Assembly (NCBI GenBank): GCA_016182965.1
Contig: JACPFM010000101.1
Span: 1-64,000 of the forward strand
Direction of reading: 5' to 3'
DNA length: 64,000 bases
Source: Deltaproteobacteria bacterium
Lineage (GTDB): Bacteria > Myxococcota_A > Polyangia > Polyangiales > JADJMO01
The notes beneath the pieces are model-generated. The model ran no database searches, was not told the DNA's origin, and was given only the letters and a program-made list of their open reading frames with translations. The translations under genes were made by a program, and so were the position numbers. This document shows positions 9,610 to 17,981 of this stretch, one piece after another (positions within the stretch are counted from its first letter, which is position 1; each line of letters starts with the position of its first letter).

Positions 9610-9627
9610 ATTCCAGCGGCTTAGCCC

Positions 9628-10662
9628 ATGGCCGCTCCCCCGTTCGCGCTCGAGATCCGGCCCGCCGGCGCGTACCTGCCGGCGCTCGACCTGTACTTGG
9701 ATCCCGATCGCGACGTGCCGCGCGCGTTCGTCTCGCACGCCCATGCCGATCACGGGAGCGGCTTCGCGTCGGGCACCGTGCTCGCGTCGAGCGAGACGAT
9801 GCGCTTGCTGTCTGCGCGGCATGGCCCGCTGGCCGGCGAGCAGGTCGTCGACTGGGACGCGTCGCTCGAGATGGCGACCGATCGCGGCATGGCGCGCGTG
9901 TCGATCGCGCCGGCAGGTCACATCCTCGGCGCCGCGCAGCTCGTGGTCGATCACCCCTTCGGACGCTTCGTCTACACCGGCGACTACCGGAGCGGCGGCG
10001 GGCTCACCCACGCGGTGGGGAAGGCGGTGACGTGCGACACGCTGGCCATCGAGTCGACGTTCGCGCTGCCGATCTTCCGCTGGCCCGATCGGGCGCAGAC
10101 GATCGCGCGTTTGATCGAGTGGTGCCGCCGTCACGGAGACGAGGGCGCGGTGGTGCTCGCCTACTCGCTCGGCAAGGCGCAGGAGCTGATCGCGCATCTG
10201 GTCGCCGCGGGCCTCCCGGTGGTGGCGCACGGCGCGATCTTCAAGATGTGCGAGGCGTACGAGGCGCTCGGCGTCGAGGTCGGCGTGCGCGCGGGCGCGG
10301 TGCGGCCGTACGCGGAGATCGGGGCGCGCGCGAAGCTCCGCGGTGCGCTGGTCGCGCCGCCGCGCGCGGCGGCCACCCCGATGATCAAGGGGCGCCGCGG
10401 CGTGCGGGTGGCGTTCGTCTCGGGGCACGCGCTGGTCGACGCGCAGGTCGATCGCTACCGCGCGGACGCTGCCTTCGTGATCTCCGATCACGCCGACTTC
10501 GACGACTTGATGGCCACGGTGCGCGCGAGCGGGGCGTCGCACGTGTACACCACCCACGGCGACGCGGTGCCGTTCGCGTACGAGCTGAACCAGGCGGGCA
10601 TTCCTGCGGAAGCGCGCGAGCGCCACGCGATCGACACCGCGGCCGAGGAGGTCGGGTCGTGA
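9628..10662 (+). CDS. Ligase-associated DNA exonuclease, metallo-beta-lactamase fold
   Basis: A 344-residue protein of the beta-CASP/MBL nuclease class found beside ATP-dependent ligases in bacterial DNA repair clusters. The metal site HAHADH is at about residues 37-42, followed by GHILGAAQ and YTGDYR (His and Asp ligands), and later SDHADF near the C-terminus. It should be a cytosolic Mn/Zn-dependent DNA exonuclease. The ligase gene starts inside its last codon (GTGA overlap), confirming the usual pairing. The helicase Lhr and the MPE phosphoesterase that often complete this cluster are not beside it. The start ATG is at 9628; no strong Shine-Dalgarno site is seen. Confidence 0.85.
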   Translation: MAAPPFALEIRPAGAYLPALDLYLDPDRDVPRAFVSHAHADHGSGFASGTVLASSETMRLLSARHGPLAGEQVVDWDASLEMATDRGMARVSIAPAGHILGAAQLVVDHPFGRFVYTGDYRSGGGLTHAVGKAVTCDTLAIESTFALPIFRWPDRAQTIARLIEWCRRHGDEGAVVLAYSLGKAQELIAHLVAAGLPVVAHGAIFKMCEAYEALGVEVGVRAGAVRPYAEIGARAKLRGALVAPPRAAATPMIKGRRGVRVAFVSGHALVDAQVDRYRADAAFVISDHADFDDLMATVRASGASHVYTTHGDAVPFAYELNQAGIPAEARERHAIDTAAEEVGS

Positions 10663-12372
10663 GGCGCCTCGCCGCCGCGCTCGAGGCGACGCGCATCATG
10701 CGGTCGCGCATCGGCAAGGAGGAGATCCTCGCCGGGGCGCTGCGCGAGATCGAGGGCGACGTCGAGCTGGCGACCGCGGCCCGGATGGCCACCGGGATCG
10801 CCATGTCGGTGAGCGATCCGCGTCCGCTCGGCGTCGGGTGGGCGCTCTTGTTCGAGGTCGCCAGCGTGAGCACCGGGTGGGACGCGTACGTGCTCCGCGA
10901 GTGCGCGCGGCGGGTCGGCGAGCTCGGCGAGGCGTTCGGGCTGTTGATCGCGCGGCTGCCCGGGGTGGACGCTCGAGAGGGGCTGCCGCTCGCCGAGGTC
11001 TCGAGGCTGTACGACGCCCTGGCGGGAACAGGGAAGCGCGAGGTCAAGCGCGCGCTGCTCTTGCGAGCGTTCGCGCGCGCGACGCCGCTCGAGACCAAGT
11101 ACCTCGCCAAGATCTTCCACGCGTCGCTGCGGGTCGGCGCGCAGGGCGGCGTGCTCGAGGGGGCGATCGCGCGCGCGTTCGGCCGCCCGATCGACGACGT
11201 GCGCGCGGCCGCGGCGATCGTCACCGATCGTCACCGATCCGGGCGAGCTCGCGGTGCTCGCGCGCGGCGATCGGCTTCGTGAGGCGCACGTGGCGATCGG
11301 GCGGCCGGTCGCCTACATGCTGGCGACGCCGATCGAGACGGTCGCCGCGGCGCCCGATCCGGCGCTGCACGTCATCGAGGACAAGATCGACGGCGTGCGC
11401 GCGCAGGTGCACAAGCACGGATCGGAGGTCTCGATCTTCGCGCGCGGGCTCGAGCGGGTGACCGACGCGTACCCCGAGATCGTCGAGGCGTTCTCGATGG
11501 TGAAGGGATCGGTGGCGCTCGACGGCGAGATCGTCGCCGTGGGCGTCGGGAACAGGCCGCGCCCGTTCCTCGCGCTGCAGACGCGGCTGCGGAAGGCCAC
11601 GCCTTCCGCCGACCTGCTCGCGTCGGTGCCCGTCGCATATTTTGCTTATGATCTGCTGGCCGACGACGAGGGCGATCACCTCGCCGAGACGTGGCGCGAG
11701 CGGCGCGCGCGGCTCGAGGAGTGGGCGGCGACGCGCGGGCCGCGGACGGCGTTCGTCTTGAATGAAGCGAGGGCGATGGGCGACGTCGAAGGCGAGTTCG
11801 AGGCGGCGCGCGCGCGCGGGAACGAGGGTCTGGTGCTGAAGAAGGTCGACGCGCCCTACGAGGCGGGTCGACGGGGCCAGTCGTGGATCAAGGTGAAGAA
11901 GGCCTTCGCCACCTTGGACTGCGTCATCACCGCGGCGCAGGAGGGCTCGGGCAAGCGCGCCGGTGTATTGAGTGACTATACGTTCGGCGTGTGGCGCGGC
12001 GAGGAGCTGGTCAACGTCGGCAAGGCGTACTCCGGGCTGACCGACGAGGAGATCGAGGAGATCACCAGGAGGCTGCAGCGGATCACCATCGAGAAGCACG
12101 GCGGCGTGCGGCTCGTGCGCCCGGAGATCGTCCTCGAGGTGGGCTTCGACGGCATCCAGCGGAGCGCCCGCCACAAGGGCGGGTTCGCGCTGCGGTTCCC
12201 GAGGATTGTTCGGATCCGCGACGACAAGCGGCCGGAGGAGGCCGACACGCTCGAGGCGGTCCAGCGGCTGTTCGAGCGGCAGCTGGAGACCGGGCACCGC
12301 GAGGTGGAGACGGCCGGCGAGCGGGCCAAGGCCCGGAAGAAGCAGCTTTCGCTGTTCGGCGATGACGACTGA
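10659..12372 (+). pseudogene. ATP-dependent DNA ligase, frameshifted by a 10-bp duplication
   Basis: Two reading frames together make a ligase of about 567 residues, the usual size of the LigB/LigC-type bacterial enzymes. Frame one (GTG 10659, to codon 189) is the N-terminal DNA-binding domain. Frame two carries the nucleotidyltransferase and OB domains, with motif I EDKIDGVR (adenylated Lys about residue 239), motif III LDGEI, motif IV EGLVLK and motif V WIKVKK. They join exactly if one copy of a 10-bp repeat at 11216-11235 is removed (reading IVT-DPGELAV). As it stands, translation from the real start ends at 11282. A fragment from a downstream GTG could keep the catalytic core without the DNA-binding domain. 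A sequencing or assembly error remains possible. Confidence 0.85.
11216..11235. repeat. 10-bp tandem duplication that breaks the ligase frame
   Basis: GATCGTCACC occurs at 11216-11225 and again at 11226-11235, followed by a partial third copy (GATC). Ten bases is not a multiple of three, so the second copy shifts the ligase frame; deleting either copy restores it. The pattern is that of replication slippage. Confidence 0.9.
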
Positions 12373-12417
12373 ACGGCCGCGCTCGGGCCGGAACGACCGG
12401 GCGGGAGCACGATCTGG

Positions 12418-12446
12418 TTGCACGTCCCGGCGGAGGAAGGTATGCA
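12418..12446 (+). promoter_or_regulatory. Possible sigma-70 promoter of the tRNA gene
   Basis: TTGCAC (12418-12423), a 17-base spacer and TATGCA (12441-12446) precede the tRNA, followed by a GC-rich discriminator-like ACCGCCCGC as is common for stable RNA genes. The -10 matches only half of the consensus, so this is a suggestion. Confidence 0.35.
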
Positions 12447-12477
12447 ACCGCCCGCTTCGCCGAAGGCGTCGCGTACC

Positions 12478-12550
12478 GTCCCCATCGTCTAGAGGCCCAG
12501 GACCGCGGCTTTTCACGCCGCTAACACGGGTTCGAATCCCGTTGGGGACG
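12478..12550 (+). tRNA. tRNA-Glu (anticodon UUC)
   Basis: A complete 73-base cloverleaf: acceptor stem GTCCCCA paired with TGGGGAC, anticodon stem GCGGC/GCCGC with loop TTTTCAC (anticodon TTC), T-arm ACGGG-TTCGAAT-CCCGT, and discriminator G at 12550. CCA is not encoded (next bases CTA). It decodes GAA/GAG glutamate codons. Its 3' half is overlapped on the other strand by the end of an integrase gene, so it served as an attachment site. Confidence 0.95.
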
Positions 12551-13745
12551 CTACTGTCTGCCTTTGGTTTTCCGAGGTTCCGTCACCTTGGCGCGGCAGA
12601 ATGCAAGGCGGAATCTCGGGGAACGCTGGCACGATCCGGAAGCCCGCGCCGGCAGCCAGCATGCGCCCCTCGGCGATGTAGCGCTGCGTCATCTTGAAGT
12701 CGGTGTGGCCTCCTCGCCACTGGATGCGCAGCGGATCGTCGCCTCGAATCGCCATCCACGTCAGGCCGGTGTCACGCAGGTGGTGGAACCAACACGGCAA
12801 CCGCGTCGGATCGCCCTCGGTGTGGAGTTCGCGACGGAGCACGCATGCGGTGCGCAGGTCGGCACGTAGCTGGGTCGCGCGCTCTTCGTCGGTCGGCATC
12901 TCGCCGTCGAAGAGGCGGCCGCTCGGGCGCTCGGCGCAGAGATGGGTGACGAGCGCCAGGATCGCCGGCTCGATGTCGGTGGTCCGCGCCCGCTTCGTCT
13001 TGGTCTTCTTGTCGAGGTCGGTCTTGCGATCGCGCTGGCGAGCGATCGTCACGGTCTGGTGCGTGAGATCGAAGTCTGCCGCGGTGAGCGCCGCGATCTC
13101 GTTCGATCGCGCCGCGAGATAGATCGCTACCGCATAGATGCGCCGGCGCGTGACCGGAACGGCTTCGCACGTCAGCAGTCGCAGCGCCTCGTCGGCGAAG
13201 AGCACCGGCTTCTGCTTCGCGATGCCGCCGTCGGGCCCGAGGACCTCACGCGTCGGGTCGTCGTGGCGCACACGCAGCGCGATCTCCTTCGACTTGCACG
13301 CCTGCTTGAACATCGCGGTGACGTCTCCCCATACGTTCTCGGCCGTCTTGGCCTCGATCTTCTCGTCGACAACCGCACGATCGAGGTGTCGCACGACGGC
13401 CTCGAGATCGCCCTTCGCGACCGTCGCGATCGGCAACGGCCCGATCACCGGCCACACCCACTTGCGCAGCCGACCGCGCGTGTTGGTCGCGGTCCCATGG
13501 CCCCGCGTGATCTTGAGTGCCAGTGGTTTTGGGACGCGCCGAGCAATCAACGAAACGTCCCGAAACCCGCGCAAGTCACCGCAAGTCCAATAAGAATCGG
13601 CAGCGTTAGGTTTCGGGACCCCCGCCCGTTTTCCTCTTGCCGTTCCGGCGAGAAAGTGAGCGGCACCGCGCTGGCTCCGCCGTCGCCGCGGACGACGGTT
13701 GGAGCTCCATGACCTGCGACATCGCTGCTGGGAAAGAGTGGCCAC
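12513..13745 (-). CDS. Tyrosine recombinase (integrase) at the tRNA-Glu attachment site
   Basis: A phage/island-type integrase with all core residues in order in the open frame: Arg213 (ARSNEIAAL), His322-x-x-Arg324 (HHLRDTG), His347 (GGHTDF) and nucleophile Tyr356 (MTQRYIA). It ends in ASPTGFEPVLAA, encoded by the antisense of the tRNA 3' half, the classic sign that integration rebuilt the tRNA. The first ~70 residues of the frame are Arg-rich and unlike an arm-binding domain, and no start codon with a good ribosome site is seen, so the gene is probably truncated at its 5' end or starts near 13535. No second copy of the tRNA end (attR) was found, so what it once mobilised is unclear. Confidence 0.75.
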   Translation of the reverse strand: MATLSQQRCRRSWSSNRRPRRRRSQRGAAHFLAGTARGKRAGVPKPNAADSYWTCGDLRGFRDVSLIARRVPKPLALKITRGHGTATNTRGRLRKWVWPVIGPLPIATVAKGDLEAVVRHLDRAVVDEKIEAKTAENVWGDVTAMFKQACKSKEIALRVRHDDPTREVLGPDGGIAKQKPVLFADEALRLLTCEAVPVTRRRIYAVAIYLAARSNEIAALTAADFDLTHQTVTIARQRDRKTDLDKKTKTKRARTTDIEPAILALVTHLCAERPSGRLFDGEMPTDEERATQLRADLRTACVLRRELHTEGDPTRLPCWFHHLRDTGLTWMAIRGDDPLRIQWRGGHTDFKMTQRYIAEGRMLAAGAGFRIVPAFPEIPPCILPRQGDGTSENQRQTVASPTGFEPVLAA

Positions 13746-13775
13746 GAGCCGCGACGTCTCCCATCGGGTACTGGT
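13746..13775 (+). promoter_or_regulatory. Predicted ECF sigma promoter before the sigma gene
   Basis: GAGCCGCG (13746-13753), 11 bases, then CGGGTACTGGT (13765-13775). The same 19 bases with identical spacing recur at 16623-16652 before the Cys-rich lipoprotein operon. ECF sigma factors usually drive their own gene and their targets from a shared two-part promoter, which fits. The element ends only 5 bp before the annotated ATG, implying a leaderless or nearly leaderless message, or a start slightly further in. Confidence 0.6.
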
Positions 13776-13780
13776 AGGAC

Positions 13781-14425
13781 ATGCCCGAGCCCCGACGCCG
13801 ACAGACCGACGAGCGCCGCAGCGCCGTTCGGCTGCTCGCGTTCGACGGCGACGACGCCGAGCTCGTCCGCGGGGTCGTTGCGGGCAGCGCCAGCGCGAGG
13901 GCGGCGTTCTACGACCGATTCGTCACGCACGCCGAGCGCCTGCTGGTTCGCGTGCTCGGCGCGGCCGATCCGGAGCTCGACGATCTGCTGCACGACGTCT
14001 TCCTGTCGGCGTTCGCGACGCTGCACGGCCTCCGCGACGCCTCCGCGCTCACGCCGTGGATGACACGCGTGACCGTCTTCACGGCGCGCAAGAGGCTCCG
14101 TTCGCGTCGCCGGCGCGCATGGCTCCGCCTCTTCGCCAGCGAAGAGCAGGCAGAGGCGAGCGAGCCGGCGGCGCCCGAGCTCGCCGACGAGGCGCGCGAG
14201 GCGGTGGCCTGCGTCTATCGCGCGCTCGAGGCGATGCCGGCCGACGAGCGCATCCCGCTCGCGCTTCGCTTCATCGACGGCATGGAGCTGGTCGAGGTCG
14301 CCGCGGCGTGCTCCGTGTCGCTCGCGACCATCAAGAGACGCCTCGCCGTCGCCGAGAAGAAGTTCCGGGAGCGCGCGGCCAACCATCCGCCGCTCCACGA
14401 GTGGCTCGAGGGAGGACGATCATGA
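13781..14425 (+). CDS. ECF-type RNA polymerase sigma factor
   Basis: A 214-residue group IV sigma factor. Region 2 (about residues 30-95) contains the LDDLLHDVFLSAF core that contacts polymerase and the -10 element. Region 4 (about 150-205) has the LVEVAAACSVSLATIKRRL helix-turn-helix for the -35. A short, Arg-rich N-terminal extension precedes region 2. The stop overlaps the FecR-like gene (ATGA at 14422), so sigma and its presumed regulator are co-translated. The matching two-part motif before this gene and before 16672 suggests auto-control and control of the downstream surface-protein operon. Confidence 0.9.
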   Translation: MPEPRRRQTDERRSAVRLLAFDGDDAELVRGVVAGSASARAAFYDRFVTHAERLLVRVLGAADPELDDLLHDVFLSAFATLHGLRDASALTPWMTRVTVFTARKRLRSRRRRAWLRLFASEEQAEASEPAAPELADEAREAVACVYRALEAMPADERIPLALRFIDGMELVEVAAACSVSLATIKRRLAVAEKKFRERAANHPPLHEWLEGGRS

Positions 14426-15621
14426 ACCGACTCGAAGAGCTGGGTCGGCGCGTCGCCGAGGAGCAGGACCGGGCGTTGATCGGCGTAGAGCGGCGAGCGA
14501 CCGTGCGGCGCCGCGTCCTCGGGTCCGCGAGCAGCGCGACGCGACGTCGGGCGGTGCGCGTCCTCGCAGTCGTCGCGGCCGCCGCCGCGCTCGTCCTCGC
14601 CATCGTCGCGCTGCGTGGGAGCCGCGAGCGCGCGATGACCTTCACCGTCGGCGACGACGCCGGAAGCGCCGGCGCGTGGATCTCCGCCCCCTCCGATCGC
14701 AGCGTGGACCTCCGCTTCTCCGATGGGAGCGCGCTCGTCGCCGATCCGGCCGCGCGCGTCCGCGTCGCCGCCGTCGACGCGCACGGCGCGCACGTCGTCG
14801 TCGAGGCCGGCGCGCTCGACGCCGCGGTGGTCCGTCGCGCGGCGACCTCGTGGCGGTTCGGCGCCGGCCCGTTCGACGTCCGCGTCATCGGGACGGCGTT
14901 TCGCCTCGCGTGGGATCCCGAAGCGACGCGGTTCACCATGGTGATGCGCGAGGGATCGGTGCTGATCAGCGGCGGGATCGCCGGCGCCGGTCAAGCGCTC
15001 GTCGCGGGCGAGGTGCTCGTCGCCGACGTCGCGCGGGGGACGCTGGAGCGTCGCCCGGTCCTCGCTCCGAGCGTCCCCTCCGCGTCGGTCATCGTCGAGG
15101 AGCCCGTCGTCGTCGCGCCGCCTGCGCCCGCCGCGCCCGAAAAGCCGGCAGTGGCGATCGCCGGCTGGCGCCGGCTCGCGGCCGAGGGCAAGTACGTCGA
15201 GGCCCTCGAGAGCGCGGAGAAGCACGGATTTTCCAGTCTGTGCGCCTCGCTCGACGCGCCGGGCCTCTACCAGCTAGGCGAGGTCGCGCGGCTCGCGCGC
15301 AACCACGCGCGCGCGACCGAGGCGCTCACCACCTTGCGAAAGCGCTTCCCCGGCGATGCGCGGTCGGCGCACGCCGCCTTCGCGCTCGGACGCGTTGCCT
15401 TCGACGGCAAGGGCGCCTACTCCGAGGCGGCCACATGGTTCGAGACGTACCTACGCGAGCAGCCCAACGGAGCCTTCGCGCGCGAGGCCTCCGGCCGCGT
15501 GATCGAGGCGCATCAGCGCGCCGGCTCCGTGGGCGCGGCACGCGCCGCCGCGGAGCGCTACCTCGCGACCTGGCCCGATGGCCCGCACGCGGGCCTCGCG
15601 AGGACCATCGTGAAGAACTGA
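14422..15621 (+). CDS. FecR-like membrane anti-sigma/regulator with helical repeats
   Basis: 399 residues. A short cytosolic part (about 1-42) that could bind sigma is followed by one membrane segment (about 46-65), a periplasmic FecR-type beta domain (about 75-215; signature FDVRVIGTAFRL), a Pro/Ala/Val linker and TPR-like helices (about 255-390) with repeated FPGDARSAHAAFALG and AREASGRVIEAHQRAG patterns. The gene overlaps the sigma gene by 4 bp, the standard arrangement for a sigma and its transmembrane regulator. The input signal is unknown; the TPR part may bind an envelope partner. Confidence 0.8.
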   Translation: MNRLEELGRRVAEEQDRALIGVERRATVRRRVLGSASSATRRRAVRVLAVVAAAAALVLAIVALRGSRERAMTFTVGDDAGSAGAWISAPSDRSVDLRFSDGSALVADPAARVRVAAVDAHGAHVVVEAGALDAAVVRRAATSWRFGAGPFDVRVIGTAFRLAWDPEATRFTMVMREGSVLISGGIAGAGQALVAGEVLVADVARGTLERRPVLAPSVPSASVIVEEPVVVAPPAPAAPEKPAVAIAGWRRLAAEGKYVEALESAEKHGFSSLCASLDAPGLYQLGEVARLARNHARATEALTTLRKRFPGDARSAHAAFALGRVAFDGKGAYSEAATWFETYLREQPNGAFAREASGRVIEAHQRAGSVGAARAAAERYLATWPDGPHAGLARTIVKN

Positions 15622-15634
15622 GCGGCGTTCCGCG

Positions 15635-16624
15635 ATGAGCCGGCTCCTCGCCTTCATCGCGGTGCTCGCCGCCGCTCCCGCGCACGCCGAGCCCGCGGAG
15701 CGCCCGCTCGTCGTGGTCCTCGGAGATCCTGCCGATCCGATCACGCGGCGCCTCGACGCGGAGCTGCGAGCGACCGGCTTCGCGGTGCAGATCCTCCCGA
15801 GCACCGAGGAGACAGGCACGGCCGAGCTGCGCGAGGTCGCGCGCAAAGCAGGCGCGATCGCCTCCATTCGCGTGAGGCCGTCGAAGACCGGCGTGGAGAT
15901 CTGGATCTTCGATCGCGTGACCGGGAAAGCGGCGCTGCGCGAGGTGTCGCTCGAGCAAGGCGCGGATCCGGAGCTGGTCACGATCCGCGCGGTGGAGCTG
16001 CTGCGCGCGAGCCTGCTCGAGGTGCACGCCCCGCATCCTTCGCGCGGCGAGGTGACGGCCCCCACGCCGGTCGTGGTGTGGACCAGACCGCAGTCGCCGT
16101 CGCCCAACCGAGCGCAGCTCCGCGCGGCGGTCGGCGTCGGCGCGCATGGCTCGCCCGGGGCGTGGGGCTTCGCGCCCGCGATGTTCGCGTCGTTGCAATG
16201 GTGGCCGCACGCCCGCTTGGGCATCGCGGCAGGCACGTTCGTGCCCTTCGCATCGACGACCCTGCGGGAGAACGAGGGAAGCTCGCGCCTCTCGGCCACT
16301 GCGGCGACGCTCGACCTGCGAACACCCCTCGAGCTCGGTCCGATCGTGATTCGCCCCGGGCTCGGCGCGGCGTTCACCTGGTTGTCGGCGGCGGGCGACG
16401 GCTCGACCGGCTACCGCGGCGTGACCGAACGAACGACGCGCGCCTCGGCGTTTGCGACGCTCGACCTGTCCGTACCGCTCGCGCCACGGCTCGCCGTGGT
16501 CGGCGGCTTTTGGGCGGGTTGGTCCTTCCGTGACGCTCCCGTGCGGTTTGCCGGACGAGAGGTCGCGCTGTGGGGGCGCCCCTGGCTCGCGTCGGCGGTT
16601 TCACTCGAGATCGCCTGGCCCTGA
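15635..16624 (+). CDS. Exported protein, probably outer-membrane, of the sigma/FecR operon
   Basis: 329 residues with a signal peptide (cleavage near AHA-EPAE, residue ~19). The first ~130 residues alternate strands and helices (VVVLGDPAD, VRPSKTGVEIWIFD). The second half is rich in alternating hydrophobic and glycine residues that read as beta-barrel strands (RAAVGVGAHG, GIAAGTF, ATLDLSVPLA), ending WLASAVSLEIAWP. The same sigma/FecR/TPR/barrel order is common in Myxococcota, but no function is established that I can name. It begins 13 bp after the FecR-like gene and is probably co-transcribed. Confidence 0.65.
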   Translation: MSRLLAFIAVLAAAPAHAEPAERPLVVVLGDPADPITRRLDAELRATGFAVQILPSTEETGTAELREVARKAGAIASIRVRPSKTGVEIWIFDRVTGKAALREVSLEQGADPELVTIRAVELLRASLLEVHAPHPSRGEVTAPTPVVVWTRPQSPSPNRAQLRAAVGVGAHGSPGAWGFAPAMFASLQWWPHARLGIAAGTFVPFASTTLRENEGSSRLSATAATLDLRTPLELGPIVIRPGLGAAFTWLSAAGDGSTGYRGVTERTTRASAFATLDLSVPLAPRLAVVGGFWAGWSFRDAPVRFAGREVALWGRPWLASAVSLEIAWP

Positions 16625-16652
16625 GCCGCGGGATTGGGCTACGGGTACTGGT
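16623..16652 (+). promoter_or_regulatory. Predicted ECF sigma promoter before the lipoprotein operon
   Basis: GAGCCGCG (16623-16630), 11 bases, CGGGTACTGGT (16642-16652): base-for-base the same two halves and spacing as at 13746-13775. It overlaps the stop codon of the preceding gene and ends 19 bp before ATG 16672. The intervening 11 bases differ between the copies, which argues for selection on the two boxes rather than a simple duplication. Confidence 0.65.
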
Positions 16653-16671
16653 GGTACTCGAGGTGAGATCG

Positions 16672-17970
16672 ATGAAGAGCATGCGCTGGCTCGGGATCGT
16701 GTTCGCGTCGATGTTGCTCGCCTGCGGCGGCGACGATGACGAAGGGCTCGACCCGATCGTCGGTGACGACGCGACCGTCGACGGAACGGTCGACGAGACC
16801 GGCGGCGGCGATACGAGCGTTCCGACCGACGGCATCGTGAAGCCCGACGGCGGCGTGTGCCTCGGCGTCGGCGCGTCGTGCGTCGGCGGCGCCGAGTGCT
16901 GCTCGGGCGGGTGCGGCACGGTCTCGGACGGCAGCAAGAAGTGTCTGCCCACCGGCGGCTGCCTCGCCGCCGGCGCGACCTGCACGACCGCGCGCGACTG
17001 CTGCTCGACTGCGTGCACCGACGGCAAGTGCGTCGACGGCAAGCTCTGCACCATCTCGGGCGGCGACTGCGCCAAGCCGGGCGACTGCTGCTCCAACGTC
17101 TGCACCGGTAGCAAGTGCGTGGCGCTCGGCGGGTGCCGCACCGGCGGCGACGTCTGTTCGTCGGACGGCGAGTGCTGCAGCAAGACGTGCAAGCCCGCCT
17201 CCGACGGCAAGATGCGCTGCCTCTACGGCACCTACTGTCGCTCGATCGGCGAGGTGTGCGCGACCGACGGCGACTGCTGCACCGGCCCGTGCATCGAGTC
17301 GGGCGGCACCAAGCGCTGCAAGGACCCGGGCATCTGCAAGGCGGTCGGCGAGGCGTGCACCGGCCCGTCGCAGTGCTGCTCGAACGCCTGCGCCAACGAC
17401 GGCACGGGGTTCCTCACGTGTCAGTTCCTCGGCGGCTGCCGCCCCGACAAGGAGCGCTGCGACAAGGACAGCGACTGCTGCACGGGCACGTGCGTGACCG
17501 CACCCGGCGGCGGCATCAAGCGGTGCGAACGCCCCGGCGGCTGCGCCGGCGCCGGTGAGGTCTGCGATCCGAGCTTCCACGAGTGCTGCCCCGGCGGCGA
17601 CATCGGCAAGACCAAATGCGTCGTGGGCGTCGCCGGCGTGAAGCGCTGCGGCTCGGGCACCGTCGTCGACGGCGGCCTGCCGTGCGCCCCCGCGGGGTCC
17701 GTCTGCAAGTCGGACGTCGACTGCTGCGACAAGAAGTGCCTGCCGCAGCCGGACGGCACGTTCAAGTGCGGCGCGACGTGCGTCCCGCAAGGAGGCAAGT
17801 GCAGCAGCCACAGCGACTGCTGCGAGGGCAACTGCAACCCGGCGACGCTCGTCTGCGAGCCGCCGGTGACTACCTGCGTCCCCGTGGGCGGCACTTGCGC
17901 GACCGACGGCGAGTGCTGCTCGGGCGTCTGCAACCCGATCACCAAGACGTGCAACGCACTGATCAAATGA
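16672..17970 (+). CDS. Cys-rich repeat lipoprotein
   Basis: 432 residues. MKSMRWLGIVFASMLLAC is a lipoprotein signal with lipobox LLAC, followed by an Asp/Thr-rich tether. The rest is about a dozen Cys-rich modules of the form CxxxGxxCxxxxxCCxxxCxxxxxxxC, many with a CCS or CCT pair, resembling Dickkopf-type or granulin-like disulfide knots. It should be an outer-membrane-anchored, disulfide-stabilised surface protein. ATG 16672 is chosen because the signal peptide begins there, although the frame is open upstream. It is the first gene after the second sigma-type motif. Confidence 0.8.
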   Translation: MKSMRWLGIVFASMLLACGGDDDEGLDPIVGDDATVDGTVDETGGGDTSVPTDGIVKPDGGVCLGVGASCVGGAECCSGGCGTVSDGSKKCLPTGGCLAAGATCTTARDCCSTACTDGKCVDGKLCTISGGDCAKPGDCCSNVCTGSKCVALGGCRTGGDVCSSDGECCSKTCKPASDGKMRCLYGTYCRSIGEVCATDGDCCTGPCIESGGTKRCKDPGICKAVGEACTGPSQCCSNACANDGTGFLTCQFLGGCRPDKERCDKDSDCCTGTCVTAPGGGIKRCERPGGCAGAGEVCDPSFHECCPGGDIGKTKCVVGVAGVKRCGSGTVVDGGLPCAPAGSVCKSDVDCCDKKCLPQPDGTFKCGATCVPQGGKCSSHSDCCEGNCNPATLVCEPPVTTCVPVGGTCATDGECCSGVCNPITKTCNALIK

Positions 17971-17981
17971 GGGATCGCCGA

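Noticed and set aside
11254..12372. The ligase catalytic part as a complete separate gene
   Set aside because: The N-terminal ligase domain stands directly before it in another frame and the 10-bp duplication explains the break; the GTG at 11254 has no ribosome site.
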